From NCBI GenBank assembly GCA_050175615.1, contig JBFXIU010000040.1, positions 1-20,024 on the forward strand: a stretch of DNA of 20,024 bases, read 5' to 3'. Below, piece after piece: positions 1-9,783 of the stretch. The notes below the pieces were generated by a model that was given only the letters and a program-made list of their open reading frames with translations, did no database searches and was not told where the DNA came from. The translations under genes and the position numbers were made by a program. The first letter of the stretch is position 1, and every line of letters starts with the position of its first letter. The stretch is from CAYXXZ01 sp050175615. Its GTDB lineage: Bacteria > Pseudomonadota > Gammaproteobacteria > Pseudomonadales > Porticoccaceae.

Positions 1-2
1 CA

Positions 3-3000
3 GTTGCGGTTGGTTGTGCGGAGATTCAGACTCGCGCGTTAGGTTCCGATGAGATTGATACTGATGCGGTAGGTTCTGCGGAGATTCAGACCGGCGCGAT
101 AGGTTCCGATGAGATTGACACCGATGCGGTAGGTTCTGCGGAGATTCAGACTGGCGCGGTAGGTTCTGATGAGATTGACACCGATGCGGTGGGTTCTGCT
201 GAGATTCAGGATGGTGCAGTAGGTTCTGATGAGATTGACACCGATGCGGTGGGTTCTGCGGAGATCCAGACCGGTGCAGTAGGTTCCGATGAGATTGACA
301 CCGATGCGGTGGGTTCTGCGGAGATTCAGACCGGGGCTGTAGGTTCAGACGAAATAGATACTGACGCCGTGGGCGCTGCTGAAATCCAAACCAATGCAGT
401 TGGATCTGACGAAGTTAATACGGATGCTATTGGGAAGGCTGAAATTCAAGATAATGCCGTAGGCACTGAAGAAGTTATTGACGACAGCCTAACCGGTGAT
501 GATATCCAGGGCTATGCCACAGGCGACATCTATGATGAGCCTACTGCTACGGGTGCAAACACCCTGGTTCTTGGTGCAGGTTCTAGTGCTACAGGCGATA
601 GCCTGACTGTTATCGGCGACAATAATAATGTGACCGGTTCTAATGGTATCGTTGTCGGTACTGGCAACTATGTGGATCCAGTAACGAACTTCAGCCAGTT
701 CGGTAACTATAACTCCCTGAATGACCACGGCGATGCTGAAAATACCATCACTACAGTTAGCCAGATGGGCAATAACAACACCATGGATGCTTTCGCGAAT
801 GGCTCCGGTGTTTCTTCTATTGCCGGGGTGTCACAAATTGGCAACGACAATAATGCCAATGCCATTGTGGATGGCAGCGGAACGGCCACTATCAACTCCT
901 CGGATTTTGATGGCAACAATAATACGGTTGTTGCTGAAGTCATCGGTGATGGTGATGCTACCATTGAAGGCTCAGATATTACCGGTAACGACAATGAGTT
1001 AAACGCGTTTGTTGATGGATCTGGCAGTGCGACCATCACTTCCGATGTGTTTGGTAGCGACAATACGGTGACCTCGTCTGTTACTGGTACTGGCACTGCC
1101 TCTGTTGATTCGTCGGAGATATTTGGTAATGACAATGTGCTGTCGTCGGTTTCAACCGGTGGCAACGACGCTTCAAATGATGACAACTCGGTCGATGGCT
1201 CTGGTAACCAGGTCACAGTGACATCTGGCGCCTTTGATGCCGGTGCATCCGGTAACACTATTATTGGCGCTGATAACAGCATTGATGCCAATGATGCGAA
1301 TGCGGATGCAAACTCTGTAAGTGGCATTGGTAACGCCCTTAGTGCTGCAGATCAGTCAGCCACCGACAGTAATGATATTACTGGCAACAATAATACCGTT
1401 AGCTCTGAGGGCGCAGCTAGCTCCGCTTCAGACAACCAGTTGGATGGCAGTGGCAATACCATAACGGCGACTGTTGGTGAGAGTGCTGATGACAACACTA
1501 TAAATGGCTTTGATAACAGCATTGGCGACAGCAGCGCGAACAGTGTTACTGGTAACTTTAACGAGGTTTCCGGTGGCTCCAATAGCAACGACATTACTGG
1601 TAACGAAAATGCGATAACCGGCGGCTCCATTGCCAATGTGATTGATGGTTCACAGAACAGTATTGATAGTAGCCACGACAACTGGGTTAATGGCACTGCA
1701 AACACCGTTACCGGTGGTTCTGATACAAATGATCTGACAGGTAATGGTAATAACGTCACCTCAGACTCCGACTTCAACGTTGTCAATGGTTCCTATAACA
1801 GCATTGATGGCAGCAGCGAAAACTCTGTTACGGGTAACGGTAACCTATTAACGGGAGCTTCGGATAGCAATGATGTAATTGGTAGCAGCAACGCTCTAAC
1901 CAATGGGTCAGAAAGCAATCTGCTGGTTGGCAGTAGCAATAGTCTTGATTCCAGCAGCGACAACTTCGTTAGCGGTGCGTCTAACACCCTTAGTGGGGCG
2001 GCTGACAACAATGTGGTCGGCAGTGGCAACAACGTTTCCGGTGACAGCAATGATGTCTATGGTTCTGACAATGCGGTCAGCGGCAATGGCAACGGCGGTG
2101 TTTACGGCGCCGACAACAATGTTTCGGGCGACAGCAATGGCGTCTATGGTGACGACAATATAGTTGCCAGCGATAACAATGGCGTTTACGGTTCAGCCAA
2201 TAGTCTGGACGCAACTTCCGGTAATAATCAGGTCGTTGGCGGTAGCAATACCCTTGAGAATGGTTCTGAGGACAATACCGTTGTTGGTTCTGGTAATGCC
2301 CTCGACGGCGCTGCCGACAACCTCCTGGTTGGTGATGGCAACGCAGTAGGCGGCGATAGTAACGATATCTTTGGCAGTGATAACACTGTCGATAGCGGTG
2401 GTAATCAGGTTACTGGCTCGTCCAACAGCCTGGATGCAACCTCCGGTGGTAACCAGGTCGTTGGTGGTAGCAATACACTGCAAAATGGCTCCGAAAACAA
2501 TACTGTGCTTGGCTCTGGTAACAGCCTCGACGCTGCCAGTGAAAACCTGCTCGCCGGTAATGACAATAATCTGGGCGGTAATAGCAACGATGTCTTCGGC
2601 AATGACAATACGGTTTTAAGTGACGATAACTTAATTACCGGCAGCGGCAATAGCCTTGATGACACCTCCGGCGACAACCAGGTTCACGGCGATGACAACA
2701 GTCTGATTAACAGCTCTACTGACAACATTGTTCTCGGCTCTGATAACTCCCTTGACGGTGCAACCAGCAACATTTTGATTGGTAGCAGCAACAGTGTTGG
2801 CAGCAGCGATAACAATATTATCGGCTCTGACAACATTGTTCTCACCGACGACAATAATGTCTTTGGCGATGAAAATACCGTCGATACCGGTAGCGAAAAT
2901 ACCGTGATGGGCGATAGCAATGACATTAGCGGCAACAGTATTGCAGCTACGGGTTACAACAATACGGTGACGGGCGATGGCGCCATTGCCATTGGTAACA

Positions 3001-6000
3001 ACAACACCGTAGAAGGTGATGGCAATATCTCCATTGGCAATGACAGCACCAACACTGGTGGTGGCACTGGCAATATCACCATCGGCGACGCCATTGTTGT
3101 CGATAGTTCGGGTACCGGAAACACCTCAATTGGTGGTGCTGGAAACTTACTGACCGGTTCTGGTGATAACAACAGCATTATTGGCGGTGCCGACAATACC
3201 ATCGACTCCGATGGTAGCGGCAACACCATTGCCGGTGGCGCCAGCAATAGCATTGCCGACGGTGCTGATGGCAACTTCGTCACTGGCACCAACAACTATG
3301 TCAGTGACAGCGACAATAACTTTGTCGCCGGCGCCGATAATCAGATATTGGATAACTCCAACAACAACTCCGTGGTTGGTACTGGAAACTACCTGGATCC
3401 CAGCAGTAATAACGACGTTTCCGGCATGTACAACAGCCTGATTGACAGCAACAGCAACAACGTTACAGGTGTTGACAATACGCTGGTGGAAAGCAACAGC
3501 AATGTGGTAGCTGGCTCTTCCAATGATTTGTTTGGCAGTGACTCCAACTCTGTGGTGGGTGACTACAACCAGGTAAGCCTGTCAGACAGTAACCAGGTTG
3601 CTGGTAACTACAATGAACTGAGCGATAGCGACAACAACACGGTTGCCGGTTCGAACAACGATGTCTTTGGCAGCGACAACAACGCGGTCGCTGGCAGTGA
3701 CAACGCGGTGAGCGACTCTGACAACAACAGCGTTGCTGGTAATTTCAATGAGGTGTCAGATTCCGACAACAACACGGTTGCCGGTTCAAGCAACGATGTC
3801 TTTGGCAGCGACAACAACGCAGTCGCGGGTAGTGACAACGCGGTGAGCGACTCCGACAACAACGCCGTTGCCGGTAATCTGAACGAAGTCTCGGATTCCG
3901 ACAACAACACGGTTGCCGGTTCAAGCAACGATGTCTTTGACAGCGACAACAATAGCGTTGCTGGCAGTGACAACGCGGTGAGCGACTCTGACAACAACGC
4001 CGTTGCCGGTAATCTGAACGAAGTCTCGGATTCCGACAACAATACGGTTGCCGGTTCAAGCAACGATGTCTTTGGCAGCGACAACAATAGCGTTGCTGGC
4101 AGTGACAACGCGGTGAGCGACTCTGACAACAACAGCGTAGCGGGCAACCTCAACGAGGTTTCCGACTCTGACAACAATACGGTTGCCGGTAACGAGAACG
4201 ACGTTTTCAGCAGCGACAACAATGCGGTGGCGGGTAACGGCAATGCGGTCAGTGACTCTGACAACAACACCGTCGCCGGTAATCTGAATGAGGTGTCGGA
4301 TTCCGATAACAATACCGTTGCGGGTAATGAGAACGACGTTTTCAGCAGCGACAACAATAGCGTTGCTGGCAGTGACAACGCGGTGAGCGACTCTGACAAC
4401 AACGCCGTTGCCGGTAATCTGAACGAAGTCTCGGATTCCGACAACAACACGGTTGCCGGTAACGAGAACGACGTTTTCAGCAGCGACAACAATGCGGTGG
4501 CGGGTAACGGCAATGCGGTCAGCGAGTCTGACAACAACAGCGTAGCGGGCAACCTCAACGAGGTTTCCGACTCCGACAACAACACGGTTGCCGGTTCGAA
4601 CAACGATGTCTTTGGCAGCGACAACAATAGCGTTGCTGGCAGTGACAACGCGGTGAGCGATTCTGACAACAACACTGTAGCCGGCAATCTGAATGAGGTA
4701 TCGGATTCCGACAACAATACCGTTGCGGGTAATGAGAACGACGTTTTCAGTAGCGACAACAACNNNNNNNNNNTGGCAGTGACAACGCGGTGAGCGATTC
4801 TGACAACAACACTGTAGCCGGCAATCTGAATGAGGTATCGGATTCCGACAACAATACCGTTGCGGGTAATGAGAACGACGTTTTCAGTAGCGACAACAAC
4901 ACGGTTGCAGGTAACGAGAACGATGTCAGTGACTCTGACAACAACGCCGTTGCCGGTAATCTGAATGAGGTATCGGATTCCGATAACAACACGGTTGCCG
5001 GTTCAAGCAACGATGTCTTTGGCAGCGACAACAACGCAGTCGCGGGTAGTGATAACGCGCTGAGCGACTCTGACAACAACAGCGTAGCGGGCAACCTCAA
5101 CGAAGTATCGGATTCCGACAACAATACGGTTGCCGGTTCGAACAACGATGTCTTTGGCAGCGACAACAATAGCGTTGCTGGCAGTGACAACGCGGTGAGC
5201 GATTCTGACAACAACAGCGTAGCGGGCAACCTCAACGAAGTATCGGATTCCGACAACAATACGGTTGCCGGTTCGAACAACGATGTCTTTGGCAGCGACA
5301 ACAATAGCGTTGCTGGCAGTGACAACGCGGTGAGCGATTCTGACAACAACACTGTAGCCGGCAATCTGAATGAGGTATCGGATTCCGACAACAATACCGT
5401 TGCGGGTAATGAGAACGACGTTTTCAGTAGCGACAACAACCAGGTTGCAGGTAACGAGAACGATGTCAGCGACTCTGACAACAACACCGTGGCCGGTAAT
5501 CTGAATGAGGTGTCGGATTCCGACAACAATACCGTTGCGGGTAATGAGAACGACGTTTTCAGTAGCGACAACAACCAGGTTGCAGGTAACGAGAACGATG
5601 TCAGCGACTCTGACAACAACACCGTCGCCGGCAATCTGAATGAGGTATCGGATTCCGACAACAATACCGTTGCGGGTAATGAGAACGACGTTTTCAGTAG
5701 CGACAACAACACGGTGGCCGGTAACGGCAATGCGGTCAGTGAGTCTGACAACAACACCGTGGCCGGTAATCTGAATGAGGTGTCGGATTCCGACAACAAT
5801 ACCGTTGCGGGTAATGAGAACGACGTTTTCAGTAGCGACAACAACACGGTGGCCGGTAACGGCAATGCGGTCAGTGAGTCTGACAACAACACCGTCGCCG
5901 GTAATCTGAATGAGGTGTCGGATTCCGACAACAATACCGTTGCGGGTAATGAGAACGACGTTTTCAGCAGCGACAACAACCAGGTTGCGGGTAACGGCAA

Positions 6001-8863
6001 TGCGGTCAGTGAGTCTGACAACAACACCGTCGCCGGTAATCTGAATGAAGTGTCGGATTCCGACAACAATACCGTTGCGGGTAATGAGAACGACGTTTTC
6101 AGCAGCGACAACAACACGGTGGCCGGTAACGGCAATGCGGTCAGTGAGTCTGACAACAACACCGTCGCCGGTAATCTGAATGAGGTATCGGATTCCGACA
6201 ACAATACCGTTGCGGGTAATGAGAACGACGTTTTCAGTAGTGACAACAATCAGGTCGCGGGTAACGAGAACGAAGTGCTCGACTCCGACAACAACACGGT
6301 GGCGGGTACCGACAACGACGTGATTGAGGCTTCGGATAACAACCAGGTTGCGGGTGAATGTAACACCGTCGATGGGGACTCCAACGCCAACACCGTGGCG
6401 GGTAACTGCAACCTGGTGAGCGATGGCTCGGACAACAACCAAGTAGCCGGTAGTGATAACCAGGTGCTCAACGACAGCAACGACAACACCGTTGCCGGTT
6501 CCGATAACCTGCTGTGGGACGCCCAGGCCAACCAGGTCAGCGGCCAGCAGAATCTGGTGGAAGAGTCTGACAACAACACCGTGGCAGGTAACAACAACGT
6601 GGTGGTAGATGAGTCCGACAACAACACGGTGGCGGGTACCGGCAACCAGGTAACGGAAGACTCTGACGACAACACCGTGGCGGGCACCGGCAACCAGCTG
6701 AGCAACACCTCCGATGACAACACCGTGGCCGGTATCGACAACGTCCTGGAGAACGCCCAGGGCAACCAGGTCAGCGGTATCGACAACCAGCTGGTGAACT
6801 CTGACTACAACACCGTGGCGGGTATCAATAACGACCTGCAAGTCTCCAGTGCCAACACGGTGGCGGGTCTGGAGAACCAGTTGCGGCAGGCGGACTACAA
6901 TCAGGTGGCGGGTCAGTTCAACAACATCGACGACTCTAACTCCAACACAGTTGCGGGACAGAGCAATGCCCTGCACAACGCCGACAACAACACGGTATCG
7001 GGTGAGAACAACGACGTAGTTGACAGCATGAACAACGTGGTTGCCGGTCAATCCAACCAGGTGGTGGATCAGTCTCACAACAACTTGGTGGCGGGTGATA
7101 ACAACTATCTCGATCCCAGCCAGGGCAACGTAGTCGTGGGCAGTGGCAATGCCTTGCAAGACAGCAATTACAACGCGGTATCCGGTGCTGGGAACAACCT
7201 CGACACCGCGGACGCCAACGTAGTGGGTGGTCTGGGCAACGCGGCGACCGGTAGCCAGGGCAACAGCCTAACCGGCAACGGCAACGCGGTGACCGACAGC
7301 GCCAACAACGACGTGTCCGGTGCCGGCAACCAACTGACCGACGCCGATCGCAACGCAGTGAGTGGCCTTAACAACAACGTTCAAGGAGACGACAACGTTG
7401 TAGGTGGCGGCAACAACACTGTGATCGGGAATGAAAGCCTGGTGGTGGGTGATGGTGCGTCCTCCACCGGAGACAACAATCTGGTGGTGGGCGAGGGTGC
7501 CATAGCCGCTCAGGGCGAGACGGTGGCCATCGGTAGTGACGTTGATGGTGATGATGTTGGCGCGGCAGCGACCAACACCAACACCGTGGCCATTGGTAAC
7601 GATAGCGAAGCCTCGGGTGAGAATGCCAATGCCATGGGGCTTGGCGCTACCGCCAGCGGTGATAACAGCGTGGCCATAGGCACGGACGCACAGGCTACGG
7701 AAGTTTCGACCACTGCAGTGGGTGATAATGCGGCTGCTACAGCCGCAGATGCGACAGCCGTTGGTCAAAACACAACGGCAAGTGGTGAGGGGTCATTTGC
7801 AGCAGGCTATGGTTCTGAAGCTGCCGGTGCTGGTTCAGTTGCTGTGGGCGATGTAGCCTTGGCCACTGGCGATGGCTCACAAGCCATTGGTGACAATGCG
7901 GTAGCTGATGGTGACAACAGCATTGCCCAAGGCACAAACGCATCAGCTACAGGAACAGATGCCCAGGCTCAGGGTTCAAATGCCACTGCTGATGGCACAG
8001 GGGCGCTGGCAGTTGGCGCCGGTTCAACAGCTGTGGGTGATTCTACAACTGCTGTTGGTGATGGTGCTTCAGCTACAGCTATAGATGCAACTGCTCTTGG
8101 TCAGAATACAACCGCTACAGGCACAGGTTCTATTGCAGCGGGCTTTGGTTCTTCCGCTTCTGGTGAAGGCAGTGCCGCGGTTGGCAATGGTGCCAACGCC
8201 ACCGGTCTGGGCTCACAGGCCTTTGGCTGGGGAGCTCAAGCTTCTGGCGACGATAGCATAGCTCAGGGTACAGGGGCTTCTGCGGTGGGTGTTGGCAGTG
8301 TCGCCATGGGTAGCGGCGCATCAGCTTCAGGCAACAGCAGTGTTGCCCAGGGTATGGGTGCTTCTGCTGCCGGCTTGAATGGTACGGCGGTAGGTGCCGG
8401 GGCTAATGCGGCCTTTGATAACTCTACGGCCATTGGCTATAACGCCTTTGCCAATGCGCTCAACTCGGTAGCTGTGGGTACTGGCTCCGTTGCCAGTGAA
8501 GCTAACACCTTCTCGGTAGGTGCTGCAGGTGCAGAACGCCGCATTACCAATGTCGCCCCCGGCATCAATGGCACTGACGCCGTCAACATGGATCAGTACA
8601 ATTGGCTGAACAACAAGGTCGATGACAACCATGACGAAGCCATGGCCGGTATCGCAATCTCCAACGCGATGGCGACTGTGCTTCCCAGAGAAGGCAAGCA
8701 CTTCGCAATGCGTATAGGTGGCGGCTTCTCAAGTGGTGCTGAGGCCATAGGTATCACTGCAGCTGGTCGGGTCAACAACAATATTTCCATCGACGCAGGT
8801 TTCGGTGCTGCGACATCGAACAGCGAATACGGTGGTAAGATTGGTGTGACTTACGAGTGGTAA
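3..8863 (+). CDS. Giant trimeric autotransporter adhesin (YadA-type), 5' partial, spans assembly gap
   Basis: Surface adhesin secreted by the type Vc route: three chains form a C-terminal outer-membrane barrel that exports the passenger. The frame is open to the left edge, so the signal peptide and N-terminus are missing. In order: eight 20-residue repeats (6-485); irregular Asn/Asp/Gly-rich repeats (about 500-3600); 15-residue repeats of the type SDNNTVAGNLNEVSD in 45-residue triplets (about 3600-6290); more degenerate repeats (to about 7430); canonical 14-residue YadA head (Hep_Hag) repeats such as GSVAVGDVALATGD (about 7430-8500); a neck with DAVNMDQ (about 8503-8616); and a YadA anchor ending in Trp (about 8626-8860). 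Ten Ns at 4764-4773 shift the apparent frame, but removing the Ns plus one copy of the duplicated 127 bp (137 bp) rejoins both halves in frame, giving at least 2907 residues. There is almost no coiled-coil stalk. Family assignment is firm; ligand and repeat number are unknown. Confidence 0.93.
6..485 (+). repeat. Eight tandem 60-bp (20-residue) repeats in adhesin N-terminal part
   Basis: Each unit encodes two related decapeptides, AVGSAEIQTG and AVGSDEIDTD. The central copies are nearly identical at DNA level, while the last two (about 366-485) are diverged (AVGAAEIQTN, AIGKAEIQDN). The array may continue left of the window. It differs in sequence and period from the downstream head repeats. 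Confidence 0.9.
4637..4900 (+). repeat. Identical 127-bp flanks around the gap (likely artefactual duplication)
   Basis: 4637-4763 and 4774-4900 match base for base. Collapsing them removes 137 bp, which moves the downstream frame (positions congruent to 2 modulo 3) onto the upstream frame (0 modulo 3). The identical length 127 equals a common maximum k-mer size in short-read assemblers. Confidence 0.85.
4764..4773. other. Assembly gap (10 N)
   Basis: Ten N bases. The 127 bases before it (4637-4763) are identical to the 127 after it (4774-4900). This is what is expected when two contigs ending in the same k-mer overlap are joined with a fixed placeholder. Real repeat content at this point is undetermined. 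Confidence 0.97.
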
Positions 8864-8867
8864 TACG

Positions 8868-9004
8868 TTAAGGAGACTCTGATTAATGTCATTCCCGCGC
8901 AGGAACGTCACCCTCGACCTGATCGGGGGCGGGAATCTATAATTCGTTGATTTTTCTAGACTCCCGCCTGCGCGGGAGTGGCGAAAACAGAATTAATCAG
9001 AGTT
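8868..9004 (+). repeat. REPIN/MITE-like palindromic repeat, copy 1
   Basis: Begins 4 bp after the adhesin stop. It carries perfect 12-bp inverted repeats, ACTCTGATTAAT (8876-8887) and ATTAATCAGAGT (8992-9003). Nested inside are TCCCGCGCAGG (8893-8903) facing CCTGCGCGGGA (8967-8977), and two local hairpins (ATTCCCGC/GCGGGAAT and CTCCCGC/GCGGGAG). The left 70 bp match 11696-11765 at 64 of 70 positions, and the right end matches 12026-12059 at 32 of 34. No clear target-site duplication and no coding capacity. Confidence 0.75.
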
Positions 9005-9023
9005 TCAGCCTAAGGTTTACAGC

Positions 9024-9051
9024 AAAAACCCCGGCAATAGCCGGGGTTTTT
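9024..9051. terminator. Bidirectional rho-independent terminator
   Basis: A perfect 12-bp stem (AAAAACCCCGGC / GCCGGGGTTTTT) with a 4-base loop AATA. It has A- and T-runs on both sides, so it can end transcription of the adhesin from the left and of the carbonic anhydrase-like gene from the right. Confidence 0.92.
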
Positions 9052-9077
9052 ATTGGCGGAATCTGCTTGGTGCAATT

Positions 9078-9602
9078 TCAGTCTGGGGCAGCAATCAGCT
9101 GGCTTTTATATTCCGCAGCCCTGATACAGTATTGTTTTGCACCTGCGGCGATCTTGGCAATTTCCTTGTCATTGAGTTTACGCACAACTTTTCCCGGAGT
9201 GCCCAAAACCAAAGAGCCATCGGGAATAATGGCATTCTCAGGAATAAGACTGTTGGCACCGATAAGGCAGTGCTTGCCAATTTTGGCGCCATTGAGCACC
9301 ACAGCATTAATTCCGATCAGACTCTCATCGCCGATGGTGCAGCCGTGGAGCATGACCTTGTGACCCACAACAACGCGCTTGCCGATGTACATTGGCGAGC
9401 CAGCGTCCACATGGAGTACGGAGCCATCTTGAATATTGGTTTCCTCGCCAATGGTTATGCTGTCGTCGTCGGCGCGAATAACCACATTGAACCAGACACT
9501 GGCTTTGTCGCCGATTTCAACAGAACCTATGACATGGGAGCCTGGCGCGACGAAAACATCGCCATGAAGGATCGGGGTTTTGCCTGAAAGTGTATAAATC
9601 AC
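9078..9602 (-). CDS. Gamma-class carbonic anhydrase-like protein (left-handed beta-helix)
   Basis: A 174-residue hexapeptide-repeat protein of the YrdA/PaaY-type gamma carbonic anhydrase family, a trimeric metal-binding cytoplasmic protein; many members have no proven activity. The RAD motif (R43, D45) and NIQDG (N57, Q59) correspond to active-site positions of the archaeal enzyme. The three probable metal ligands are H64, H81 (VVGHK) and H86 (MLHGC). Isoleucine-rich hexapeptide repeats run from about residue 20 to 130, followed by a C-terminal helix. A TTG at 9617 would add five residues, but the GTG at 9602 fits the family N-terminus (MIYTLSGKTP) and has a GAGG about 9 bases upstream. It converges on the adhesin at the shared terminator and is divergent from uup. 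The substrate is not predictable. Confidence 0.9.
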   Translation of the reverse strand: MIYTLSGKTPILHGDVFVAPGSHVIGSVEIGDKASVWFNVVIRADDDSITIGEETNIQDGSVLHVDAGSPMYIGKRVVVGHKVMLHGCTIGDESLIGINAVVLNGAKIGKHCLIGANSLIPENAIIPDGSLVLGTPGKVVRKLNDKEIAKIAAGAKQYCIRAAEYKSQLIAAPD

Positions 9603-9783
9603 AGTAGCCTGCCTCAAAATGTGAGCAACAAAGAGGCCAAGCCTAACAGGAAAATATTGTCGAAATCAAAAGTCTGCGCCCTTATCAACACCTGGCTTTG
9701 GCCTGACAGTGATCGGGACAGCTGAATCAATTGTCCTGTAGATTTGGTGTAGAATGCCCGCCTTGTCCGTCAAAGATATTCCT

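Larger units (their letters stand above)
3600..6290 (+). repeat. About 18 copies of a 135-bp higher-order repeat (three 45-bp modules)
   Basis: Fifteen-residue modules, each starting SDNN, occur in a fixed order of three: a module with NDVF, a module with NAV or NENDVS, and a module with NEVSD. This gives a 45-residue, 135-bp period. Eight NEVSD modules lie before the gap and eleven after it, one of them being the assembly duplicate. Modules come in discrete sub-variants (GSNNDVFG, GSSNDVFG, GNENDVFS; GSDNAVSD, GNGNAVSE, GNENDVSD) that are shuffled along the array. Confidence 0.9.

Noticed and set aside
189..191. Adhesin start codon at GTG 189
   Set aside because: The same frame and the same repeats continue to the left edge of the window, so the gene is 5'-truncated.
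3608..7159. Long antisense ORFs (384, 500 and 718 codons) opposite the adhesin
   Set aside because: The 45-bp repeat period is a multiple of three, so any stop-free frame stays open through the array; the translations are simple periodic strings without start signals or family resemblance.
4790..8863. A separate second adhesin gene starting at the GTG at 4790
   Set aside because: The GTG is an internal Val codon inside the duplicated 127 bp; collapsing the duplicate joins the frame to the upstream part.
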